Positions 5,768 to 11,597 of a DNA stretch of 14,001 nucleotides are shown here, piece by piece. The notes under the pieces are model-generated. The model had not been told where the DNA came from. It saw only the letters and a list, made by a program, of their open reading frames with translations, and made no database searches. The translations under genes and the position numbers were made by a program. Origin of the DNA: JAAXTX01 sp037139695. GTDB taxonomy: Bacteria > Patescibacteriota > Minisyncoccia > Moranbacterales > UBA1568. The stretch lies in contig JBAXFX010000029.1 of the NCBI GenBank assembly GCA_037139695.1, positions 1 through 14,001 on the forward strand, read 5' to 3'. Every line of letters begins with the position of its first letter. Position 1 is the first letter of the stretch.

Positions 5768-6523
5768 ATGATTTTCCATTTCGCCATATTCTTCTGGTCG
5801 GTCGCGTTCTTTCTCGGCATGCAGCTCGTCGCCGCGAGGGAGTACGGTTCGTTCTGGATCGGCTATCTGTTCTCGATCGGGCTTCTGGCCGCCCTTTCGC
5901 TCGTGTCCGCCAAGAAGATCACGAAGCGTCTGCGCAACAGTTTTATCCCGTTGCTGCTTTCGTTCTCGGCTCCGTCCTTATTGCTTCTGATCGACGATTA
6001 TCGCGAGAAGACCGTCTTTTCGGTGTTGGCATCGGTGATGTACTATGTCGCGTTTCTCGCGCTCTATCGCCTCCGGTTCGCGCCCAAGGACAAGACCGCA
6101 CGCTCACTGCTTTCGACCGCCATGCTTTCCGCGATCTTTTTTTTCTATGCGGCCGCGTTCGGGTTCTACCTCAACTTTTCCGTACCGCTTTCGTCGCTCG
6201 TGTTCGCGTTCTCGATCGGATCGTTCGGGGCCGCGTATCAGACACTTTCCTCGGCTCTACAAGGCGACAAACGTCGTGTCGCGCTGTATTCGTTCATCAT
6301 CGCATTCTGCGTCGGCGAGATTTCCTGGACAATCTCGTTCTGGCCGTTCGGATACCTCACTGCTGGTTCCGTTTCGCTTATGTCTTTTTATATACTGTGG
6401 GATATGGCGAACTCGCTGTTTCTCGGCGAGATTTCACGGAAGCGGACGCTCTGGTATCTGACGGTCTTCGTGGCCCTGATCGGGATCCTGCTCGCGACTT
6501 CGCCGTGGAGGATTCAGGTCTGA
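5768..6523 (+). CDS. Polytopic membrane protein (about nine helices), unknown function
   Basis: 251 residues dominated by hydrophobic segments at about 3-21, 28-47, 58-76, 82-102, 113-137, 140-160, 171-193, 200-220 and 227-247. Short basic loops (KKITKRLR, RRVA, SRKR) fit cytoplasmic turns. There are acidic or aromatic residues within some helices (CVGEISWTISFWPFGY, ILWDMANSLF), but no transporter or enzyme motif is recognised. The length and layout resemble uncharacterised membrane proteins described in Patescibacteria. A DUF5656-like assignment is possible, but I cannot confirm it. The gene stops 59 bp before the next ATG, and a separate promoter lies in that gap. The two may still be co-transcribed from the upstream extended -10 element. 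Confidence 0.75.
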   Translation: MIFHFAIFFWSVAFFLGMQLVAAREYGSFWIGYLFSIGLLAALSLVSAKKITKRLRNSFIPLLLSFSAPSLLLLIDDYREKTVFSVLASVMYYVAFLALYRLRFAPKDKTARSLLSTAMLSAIFFFYAAAFGFYLNFSVPLSSLVFAFSIGSFGAAYQTLSSALQGDKRRVALYSFIIAFCVGEISWTISFWPFGYLTAGSVSLMSFYILWDMANSLFLGEISRKRTLWYLTVFVALIGILLATSPWRIQV

Positions 6524-6526
6524 TCC

Positions 6527-6555
6527 TTGTCGGAATCCGTCGCGCGTGGTATGCT
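6527..6555 (+). promoter_or_regulatory. Promoter for the HtrA-like gene
   Basis: TTGTCG (6527-6532), a 17-nt spacer and TATGCT (6550-6555), with TGG just upstream of the -10 box. The predicted transcription start is close to an in-frame GTG at 6562, so leaderless translation from GTG is a possible alternative to the ATG at 6583. Confidence 0.55.
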
Positions 6556-6582
6556 CCGCTCGTGAACCTCTTTGCCTTACCT

Positions 6583-7761
6583 ATGTCATTATCCAAGAAA
6601 ATCCTCTTATCCGTGGCATTGTTCGTGTTCGTATTCGTCGTCGGAGGTGTCGGTGGCGTCTTTTTCCGTGACCGGGTCATCCCGTCCTTACTTGCGTCGT
6701 TCCCGTCGCTTTCGCGGATGGACCTGTTTCAGAATATCACCGGCAATACGACGATCATCGAGCGGAAGGAACAGATGATCGTGCAGGAAGACGATTCGGT
6801 GGACGCGATCGTCTCCCAGCCATCGACTGCGGTAGTGGACATCGTCGTTTCGATCCCGACGAAGGGAACCGCTCTACCCACGTTCCAGGCGGGGAGCGAC
6901 CAGACTGGCGTGTTGCTTACGAACGACGGCATCGTCGTGACCTACGGGAGCCCGCTTCCCGCGACGACGCCCGCAAAGGATGCCACGTACAAGGTGCTGT
7001 TGCACGACGGGTCGAGCCATGACGCGACGCTTATTGCCGAGGACCGGCTTACGAACCTCACTTTTTTCCGTATTGCCGGGAATGATTTTCCGGCGATCTC
7101 GCTCGCGAACTCGGATGATTCGTCCGCGGGAAAGAAAGTGGTCGCGATCGCGAGCTCGTACGAGGACTATCAGAACCGGTTTTCCATCGGCGTCCTTTCC
7201 GACCGGGACAAGCGATTCAATATTTCCGGGAAGACCGTCGCCTCTTCCGAGAAATGGGAAGGCGTGTTCGAGACGGACCTTGCGAATCCCGATGCGTATC
7301 TTGGTGGGCCGGCGGTGAACTTCCGTGGCGAGATGGTCGGGTTGTTCGGGGAGACCGAACTTGATGGGAAAGGATCGTATTTTCTGATTCCGTCGAACGT
7401 CGTACGTGATACGCTCCAACTCGCGATTGACGGGAAGATTCCCGCGCGCGCGACGCTCGGGGCATATTACCTGACACTGACGAAGGGGACGTCCGCTTCC
7501 AATTCGGGAACGGTATTTTCCCGAGATCATGGGGCGCTCATCTATTCCCCGTCGGGAAAGACCGGGCTCGCGATTCTTGCCGGCTCGCCTGCGGACAAGT
7601 CCGGACTCCGATACGGCGACATCGTCACAACGGTCGACGGGGCCGAGATAAACCTCGACAACCCGCTTTCCGTCGCGATCGGAAAACTTTCGAGGGGCGA
7701 TAAGGCAAATCTGACCGTCATCCGCGATGGCAAGGAGATGACCGTTTCCGTGCAACTTTGA
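6583..7761 (+). CDS. Membrane-anchored HtrA/DegP-like pseudo-protease with PDZ domain
   Basis: 392 residues from the ATG at 6583 (GTG at 6562 is possible). An N-terminal helix (about 6-28) anchors it with the rest outside the membrane. A linker (30-80) precedes a trypsin-like fold recognisable as the S1C (HtrA) type: GVLLTNDGIVVT, LTNLTFFRIAG and GGPAVNFRGEMVGLFG. A C-terminal PDZ domain follows (about 310-392, GLAILAGSPADKSGLRYGDIVTTVDG). All three triad positions look substituted: Ser123 where the TNNH His should be, Asn158 for the Asp of DLAVLK, and Leu240 for the Ser of GNSGG. It is therefore probably not a protease but a peptide-binding scaffold, chaperone or sensor. The fold call rests on motif alignment by eye. 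A terminator follows 46 bp after the stop. Confidence 0.82.
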   Translation: MSLSKKILLSVALFVFVFVVGGVGGVFFRDRVIPSLLASFPSLSRMDLFQNITGNTTIIERKEQMIVQEDDSVDAIVSQPSTAVVDIVVSIPTKGTALPTFQAGSDQTGVLLTNDGIVVTYGSPLPATTPAKDATYKVLLHDGSSHDATLIAEDRLTNLTFFRIAGNDFPAISLANSDDSSAGKKVVAIASSYEDYQNRFSIGVLSDRDKRFNISGKTVASSEKWEGVFETDLANPDAYLGGPAVNFRGEMVGLFGETELDGKGSYFLIPSNVVRDTLQLAIDGKIPARATLGAYYLTLTKGTSASNSGTVFSRDHGALIYSPSGKTGLAILAGSPADKSGLRYGDIVTTVDGAEINLDNPLSVAIGKLSRGDKANLTVIRDGKEMTVSVQL

Positions 7762-7806
7762 ATGAGGTGAAATGTTTCGGGAGATAACCGTTTCATGACA
7801 TTCAAA

Positions 7807-7832
7807 CAAACGCCTCAGCCAGGCGTTTTTTT
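7807..7832 (+). terminator. Intrinsic terminator after the HtrA-like gene
   Basis: AACGCCT/AGGCGTT stem around a short CAGCC loop, followed by seven T. It ends the 6583-7761 transcript. Confidence 0.85.
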
Positions 7833-7852
7833 GATGTGCGCTCTTTTAAAAA

Positions 7853-7888
7853 GTTACATCTGATACGCTATCGCGTAGCAAATGTAAC
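7853..7888 (+). repeat. 36-bp imperfect palindrome, orientation 1
   Basis: Outer arms GTTACAT/ATGTAAC and inner arms TACGC/GCGTA enclose a TATC loop, with two unpaired positions on each side. It is followed by the tail TTTGGTTGTGGGGG. The exact reverse complement of these 36 bp occurs at 9211-9246 with the same tail in the same direction. The two copies bracket the gene at 8151-8972. Confidence 0.85.
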
Positions 7889-8001
7889 TTTGGTTGTGGG
7901 GGAGAATATGTGGTAGAGGATGGAAAGGGAATCGTTTCGGAAGCATTTGTGTCGATAAATGTTGTGATCTTAAAGCATATATAATGCAAGCTTCGCGGAA
8001 A

Positions 8002-8047
8002 AGTCCAGTTTCTATCTTTAAATCAGTCCACTTTCTATTTTTAAATA
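8002..8047 (+). repeat. Two tandem 23-bp repeats upstream of a promoter
   Basis: The units at 8002-8024 and 8025-8047 match at 20 of 23 positions (consensus AGTCCASTTTCTATYTTTAAA and following bases, S = G/C, Y = C/T). They end 19 bp before a strong -35 box. They could be regulator-binding sites for the gene at 8151, or decayed ends of a mobile element. Confidence 0.7.
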
Positions 8048-8066
8048 ACAGACACGCATGGTATCA

Positions 8067-8094
8067 TTGACAAAAGATGAGAATAATGTATGCT
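8067..8094 (+). promoter_or_regulatory. Promoter for the putative DGR-target gene
   Basis: Perfect TTGACA (8067-8072), a 16-nt spacer and TATGCT (8089-8094). It lies 56 bp before the ATG at 8151 and directly after the tandem 23-bp repeats. Confidence 0.65.
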
Positions 8095-8150
8095 ATCCGG
8101 TCAGCATTCGCTGGCTTTATGAACCTTAAAACCATAAAACGGAGAAGAAG

Positions 8151-8972
8151 ATGGCTATAATCATGACCATACCGGACGTGAAGAGCATATTCGGGAAGAA
8201 ATTCTATGCGGACGACCAGACCGAACAGGTATTCGGCATCCGTCCGCAATACATCCCACTTCCGAAGGATTGGACGCCGAAGGATTATGAACTGCATGCA
8301 GAAGCGGGGCATATGCTGATCTGCTATCCGGATCGGCAACAGAATTCGAAGCCAATCACGCTCGAAGCGATGGCAACTTCGTATGCGCGTCAAGATGGAC
8401 TTCCCGCGGGGTTGTTATGGAATGGACAATTCGAAGAGAGTGGGCTTTGCACAAAAAATACCTGGATGAAAAACGACCTTCTTGTTTCTTCTGGCGTACT
8501 CCGGAGTGGATGGCAATTTGTGTCACCCGAAGGGGTAGCTGGTACGGGAGGAGCAAACTTTATCAGTCAGACGGATGCTCTGATTGAAAATATGGAAAGT
8601 CTGTTGAACGGCCGCCTTCCACGGGCATTGCAAACAGCGATATCGAAATGGGAAGGATACGAGCGGGAGGTTGCGTATCAACTGCTGGTACAAGAGAACG
8701 ATGCTGCTACGACACTTTTCCTTGCCTTCCTTGATATCGTCCGCCTTCTTCGGGAACCCGTGCAAAACACATTTTTCCGGTATCTGATCGTCCATGGCTG
8801 TACCGGTGAAAAGTTATTCTGGGATTTCTATTCATGGTCATCTTCCCCTTCGACCGGCAGTCGCCTCGTTTGCTTCGGCGCTGCGGGCGCGCGTGGCGCG
8901 CGCGTGTACAGGTGCACGCCGGATGTCTCGCTCTCGTCTTTGCGTGCCGTGGCCTCCCGCAGTGGATTTTGA
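8151..8972 (+). CDS. Hypothetical protein with a possibly retroelement-diversified C-terminus
   Basis: 273 residues. The start is well supported by GGAGAAG (8141-8147) before the ATG. Residues 1-225 form a globular, probably cytosolic domain (SIFGKKFYADDQTEQVFGIRP, SGWQFVSPEG). I recall this architecture from hypothetical proteins repeated in Patescibacteria genomes, where the last 40-50 residues differ strongly between paralogues. Here the tail begins at WSSS (near 229) and runs through GSRLVCFGAAGARGARVY to VASRSGF. Its layout is similar to the end of C-type-lectin-fold DGR variable regions. Its DNA changes abruptly: from about 8848 it is roughly two-thirds G+C and very poor in A. A perfect hairpin lies 23 bp after the stop. 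No reverse transcriptase or template repeat is in the window, so the DGR link is inference. The ligand and function are unknown. Confidence 0.75.
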   Translation: MAIIMTIPDVKSIFGKKFYADDQTEQVFGIRPQYIPLPKDWTPKDYELHAEAGHMLICYPDRQQNSKPITLEAMATSYARQDGLPAGLLWNGQFEESGLCTKNTWMKNDLLVSSGVLRSGWQFVSPEGVAGTGGANFISQTDALIENMESLLNGRLPRALQTAISKWEGYEREVAYQLLVQENDAATTLFLAFLDIVRLLREPVQNTFFRYLIVHGCTGEKLFWDFYSWSSSPSTGSRLVCFGAAGARGARVYRCTPDVSLSSLRAVASRSGF

Positions 8973-8995
8973 GTCTTGTTTTTTGGACCTTTGTC

Positions 8996-9026
8996 CGGTA
9001 TCCGACCCGTACAGGGTCGGATACCG
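8996..9026 (+). other. Perfect 13-bp hairpin after the A-poor gene end
   Basis: Arms CGGTATCCGACCC (8996-9008) and its exact complement (9014-9026) enclose a 5-nt loop, GTACA. No T tract follows directly, so it is not a simple terminator. A hairpin just downstream of a variable region is a known requirement for DGR retrohoming, which would fit its position. mRNA 3'-end protection is the plain alternative. Confidence 0.8.
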
Positions 9027-9027
9027 A

Positions 9028-9060
9028 AAAAGCCTTTCTGTAATGAAAGGCTTTTCTTTT
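9028..9060 (+). terminator. Intrinsic terminator
   Basis: AAAAGCCTTTC/GAAAGGCTTTT stem (9028-9038, 9045-9055) with a 6-nt loop and a T-rich tail. It starts two bases after the preceding hairpin and ends the 8151-8972 transcript. Confidence 0.88.
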
Positions 9061-9122
9061 TGTTCGGTTTGCTGAATATGCTCGGTCACGCTAGAAACCG
9101 AAATCTAAACCATTTTCAATAC

Positions 9123-9203
9123 GCCTGTCTGCCCGTGCTCGTATTGCTGCGCCTGTCCGCATCGCTACGCCAGCGCGACAGCCTGACGGGCAATCATGGC
9201 GAC
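9123..9203. repeat. G+C-rich, hairpin-forming intergenic repeat
   Basis: It contains a GCCTGTC motif twice (9123, 9151) and complementary pairs TGCCCGT/ACGGGCA (9130-9136, 9186-9192), ATTGC/GCAAT and CTGTC/GACAG, nested as a long folded structure. No coding potential is seen. It resembles dispersed intergenic repeats, but only one copy is in the window. Confidence 0.4.
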
Positions 9204-9210
9204 GGGCGAA

Positions 9211-9246
9211 GTTACATTTGCTACGCGATAGCGTATCAGATGTAAC
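9211..9246 (-). repeat. 36-bp imperfect palindrome, orientation 2 (flipped)
   Basis: Exact reverse complement of 7853-7888 (GATA loop instead of TATC), but followed by the same TTTGGTTGTGGGGG tail in the same direction. The core is therefore inverted relative to its flank. Confidence 0.85.
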
Positions 9247-9282
9247 TTTGGTTGTGGGGGGGATATGCGGCGGGAAATTGGG

Positions 9283-9314
9283 AAAGCCATCCTATATAGG
9301 ATGGGCTCTTTTTG
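9283..9314 (+). terminator. Intrinsic terminator, first of a duplicated pair
   Basis: AGCC-ATCCTA/TAGGAT-GGGCT hairpin with one bulged G and a T tract. It is repeated almost exactly at 9345-9376. Confidence 0.8.
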
Positions 9315-9344
9315 ACTGAGGAGAAGCATGCGACGGACATTTTG

Positions 9345-9376
9345 AAAGCCATCCTATATAGGATGGGCTCTTTTTT
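9345..9376 (+). terminator. Intrinsic terminator, second of a duplicated pair
   Basis: Same hairpin as at 9283-9314, with six T. The end of its T tract forms the first bases of the proS -35 box, so terminator and promoter overlap. Confidence 0.8.
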
Positions 9377-9403
9377 GACCCGAGTGTGGCATTCGGGTAT
9401 GAT
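9375..9403 (+). promoter_or_regulatory. proS promoter
   Basis: TTGACC (9375-9380), a 17-nt spacer and TATGAT (9398-9403): five of six matches in both boxes. The predicted leader is about 118 nt and carries the double-hairpin repeat at 9452-9502. Confidence 0.7.
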
Positions 9404-9451
9404 GGGAAGGAAAAGGGGCTAGGATCGTATATATTTGAGGCAAAAAATCTG

Positions 9452-9502
9452 CTCCCACCCCTCACCTCGCAAGGCCGAGGAGCTCCCCTCTGGCAGGGGA
9501 GC
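9452..9502 (+). repeat. 51-bp double-hairpin repeat, copy in the proS leader
   Basis: Two adjacent hairpins: CCTCG-CAAGG-CCGAGG, and GCTCCCCT-CTGGC-AGGGGAGC (the latter a perfect 8-bp stem). A copy with one base changed is at 10808-10858 on the other side of proS. In this copy the second stem ends 25 bp before the ATG and might affect translation. Confidence 0.85.
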
Positions 9503-9527
9503 GGGTACTATTGTTAATTATTCCGAT

Positions 9528-10769
9528 ATGAGACAAAGCAAACTGTTCACCAGGTCGCGGCGGGAGGCGCCCAAGGACGAGGAAAGTCGCAACGCGCAGT
9601 TGTTGATCCGGGCCGGGTACATCCACAAGGAGATGGCCGGGGTGTATGCCTATATGCCGCTTGGGCTTCGGGTCATCGAGAAGATCAAGGGAATCGTCCG
9701 GGAAGAGATGAACGGTGTCGGCGGACAGGAGGTCATGATGACGACGCTGCAACCGAAGGATATCTGGGAGAAAACGGATCGATGGGACGATGCCAAGGTC
9801 GACAATTGGTTCAAGACCAAGCTGGTGAACGGTGCCGAACTCGGAGTCGGGCTTACCCATGAGGAACCGATTGTCGATGCGGTGAGCGAGCACGTGAGTT
9901 CCTATAGGGATTTGCCGTTCGCCGTCTATCAGATTCAGAACAAGTTTCGGAACGAGCTGCGGGCGAAGAGCGGTCTGCTCCGCGGTCGTGAGTTCCTGAT
10001 GAAGGACATGTATACGTTCAGTCGGGATCAAGAGCAGCATGAGCGGGAATATGAGAAGATCGTGGAGGCGTATTTCAGGGTTTATACCCGTCTCGGCTTG
10101 GGCGGAATCACATATCGGACCTATGCGGACGGCGGTATTTTTACGCCGCGATTCAGCGATGAATTTCAGACCCTGACCGAGGTCGGCGAGGATACCGTAT
10201 ATGTGGACGAGACGAAACGGATCGCGGTGAACGAAGAGATCCTGACGGATGAGAATCTCGAGAAACTCGGTCTCAAACGGAGCGAACTCGTGCCGAAAAA
10301 AGGGGTCGAGGTCGGAAATACGTTTCATCTGGAATCGAAGTATACCGATGCGCTCGGCGTGTTTTACAATGACGAAAAGGGTGAGAAGAGATCGATAATC
10401 ATGGGGTGTTACGGTATCGGTATCAGTCGTCTGATGGGAGTGATCGCGGAGCTGTTTGCCGATGAAAAGGGACTCGTGTGGCCCGAGGCGATCGCGCCTT
10501 TCCGGGTGCATCTCCTGTCGCTTGGGGCGGATGAAGTCGCGAATTCGGCGTACGACGCGCTGACCGCGGCCGGAATAGAGGTCCTCTACGATGACCGTGA
10601 CGCGCGCGCGGGAGAAAAATTCGCGGACAGCGACTTGTTGGGAATCCCGTACCGGGTCGTGATCGGCAAGCGTTCCGCGGAGAGTGGCGAGGCGGAAGTC
10701 AAACGCCGGACAAGTGATGGGGTCGAGATGGTAAAATTGTCCGAGCTTGTGAAATATTTCAACAGATAA
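9528..10769 (+). CDS. proS: Prolyl-tRNA synthetase, short form without editing domain
   Basis: Class II enzyme that charges tRNA-Pro with proline in the cytosol. 413 residues from the ATG at 9528. Upstream in-frame codons belong to the leader repeat. Class II motifs are clear: motif 1 near RAGYIHKEMAGVYAYMPLG, motif 2 FRNELRAKSGLLRGREFL (140-157), and motif 3 MGCYGIGISRLMG (292-304). An anticodon-binding domain occupies about 320-413. Standard bacterial ProRS has about 570 residues with an INS editing domain between motifs 2 and 3. Here that interval is only about 150 residues and goes straight through DEFQTLTEVGEDTVYV, so the cis-editing domain for Ala-tRNA-Pro is absent. Short forms are known in alphaproteobacteria and Patescibacteria. 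It has its own promoter, and no strong ribosome site is seen before the ATG. Confidence 0.96.
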   Translation: MRQSKLFTRSRREAPKDEESRNAQLLIRAGYIHKEMAGVYAYMPLGLRVIEKIKGIVREEMNGVGGQEVMMTTLQPKDIWEKTDRWDDAKVDNWFKTKLVNGAELGVGLTHEEPIVDAVSEHVSSYRDLPFAVYQIQNKFRNELRAKSGLLRGREFLMKDMYTFSRDQEQHEREYEKIVEAYFRVYTRLGLGGITYRTYADGGIFTPRFSDEFQTLTEVGEDTVYVDETKRIAVNEEILTDENLEKLGLKRSELVPKKGVEVGNTFHLESKYTDALGVFYNDEKGEKRSIIMGCYGIGISRLMGVIAELFADEKGLVWPEAIAPFRVHLLSLGADEVANSAYDALTAAGIEVLYDDRDARAGEKFADSDLLGIPYRVVIGKRSAESGEAEVKRRTSDGVEMVKLSELVKYFNR

Positions 10770-10807
10770 CATTCAGCAGATAACAGGGGACAGATAATAG
10801 GAAACTT

Positions 10808-10858
10808 CTCCCACCCCTCACCTCGCAAGGCCGAGGAGCTCCACTCTGGCAGGGGAGC
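10808..10858 (+). repeat. 51-bp double-hairpin repeat, copy downstream of proS
   Basis: Identical to 9452-9502 except for one C-to-A change (10843), which weakens the second stem. It lies 38 bp after the proS stop. The two direct copies flank proS and its start region, so recombination between them would remove the gene. Confidence 0.85.
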
Positions 10859-11031
10859 AAGGAAACAGAGAAACAAGGGGACAAGGGAGTGGGGAACAGT
10901 GAATTTTTCGGTCTTTGCGAGACGAGTTCGCGAGGCACGTCGTTCGCGGGTGACTGTGTCGAGGCGTGGCAATCCATCACGTCGGAGACAGACGGGGAGC
11001 AGGAGGGGGACAGATAAAAGGGTCAATTTCT
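10859..11031. other. Non-coding spacer with short repeats
   Basis: No gene is supported here. GGGGACAGATAA at 11006-11017 also occurs at 10786-10797. The stretch at about 10915-10985 (TTTGCGAGACGAG ... GAGGCGTGGCAATCC) resembles the widespread TGCGAG...GCAATC class of intergenic repeats. No strong terminator for proS was found. Confidence 0.4.
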
Positions 11032-11340
11032 GGCACTGGTTCCCGATTAGGTTGCTCTGAACCCTTCTTTTAAGCTAAGATAAGCACAAAATCGACGTTT
11101 TATTTTTTATAAAGTAAAAAATGCTCAATCTGAAGTCACAAATCCCCCTCGCTCCCCCTTTCCGAAAGGGGGAGACTCACTTATTTTCGCTGGTACTCTG
11201 ATCGATATCTCCCTTTCGAAGGGAGTACCGAGTCTTCGAGGGGAGGGATTTGTGCTTGATCGGTCCAAGCTGACGTATCGTTTTTTTGAATACATCGAGT
11301 AAAATATCTTTACGAAATTACCTAATCGGGAACCAGTGCC
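11032..11340. mobile_element. 309-bp MITE with 21-bp TIRs and 8-bp target duplication
   Basis: Perfect 21-bp terminal inverted repeats beginning GGCACTGGTTCCCGATTAGG (11032-11052 and 11320-11340) are flanked by an exact direct duplication CAATTTCT (11024-11031, 11341-11348). Inside, a second imperfect inverted pair starts with CACAAATCCC (11138) and ends with GGGATTTGTG (11255). Smaller hairpins (CTCCCTTTCGAAGGGAG) also occur. No transposase is encoded, so a related full-length element would have to act in trans. An 8-bp duplication is compatible with IS1595-like or ISL3-like transposases. The family is not decided here. Confidence 0.88.
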
Positions 11341-11349
11341 CAATTTCTA

Positions 11350-11392
11350 AGTATCTCTCTCAAATCTCATGTCGAGCTGTAAATCCGAAAAT
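11350..11392 (+). repeat. 186-bp element, partial copy 3 (end A)
   Basis: Matches 3286-3328 with one change in the terminal repeat (CTCTCTC for CTATCTC). After about 11392 the similarity is lost, so this copy is truncated or diverged. It starts one base after the MITE's right target duplication. Confidence 0.75.
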
Positions 11393-11597
11393 AATGACTA
11401 TTTCACGATTTTTAACGGCAAGGGGAGCAGGCAGGGGATAATAGGGAAGGATAGTGTTAAACGATTGAAATCTATTGAAATATTTGGAATATACATGATG
11501 TAGTTTTCGTTCTATACTCGGATATAGGGAGAGGAAGAATCGATTCCCGTTTTTTCATACTGTTTTATGTTGACTGTTGATTATTGACTACTCTCTT
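11393..11597. other. A+T-rich spacer before the UMP kinase gene
   Basis: No gene is supported. It holds a purine-rich stretch (about 11420-11452) like one at 10994-11022, the probable pyrH promoter, and a weak purine run (GGGAGAGGAAG, 11527-11537) that is too far from the ATG to serve it. Confidence 0.4.
11490..11518 (+). promoter_or_regulatory. Probable promoter for pyrH and the glycosyltransferase
   Basis: TATACA (11490-11495), a 17-nt spacer and TATACT (11513-11518): four and five matches to the consensus. The leader would be about 70 nt. Confidence 0.45.

Noticed and set aside
6874..7809. 311-codon open frame on the minus strand
   Set aside because: Antisense shadow of the HtrA-like gene. 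It is arginine-rich and without domain structure.
8794..9075. Alternative plus-strand frame through the G+C-rich end of the 8151 gene
   Set aside because: No ribosome site, crosses two hairpins and a terminator. The 8151 frame keeps a family-like C-terminus to its own stop.
9404..9527. T-box or other riboswitch in the proS leader
   Set aside because: The leader structure is explained by the 51-bp repeat, which also occurs outside any leader. No T-box core sequence was seen.
9462..10772. 436-codon open frame on the minus strand
   Set aside because: It is the antisense shadow of proS. The plus-strand frame has all class II synthetase motifs, and the minus frame has no recognisable domain.
11125..11343. 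72-codon minus-strand frame inside the MITE
   Set aside because: It spans inverted repeats and the terminal repeat and has no transposase features.
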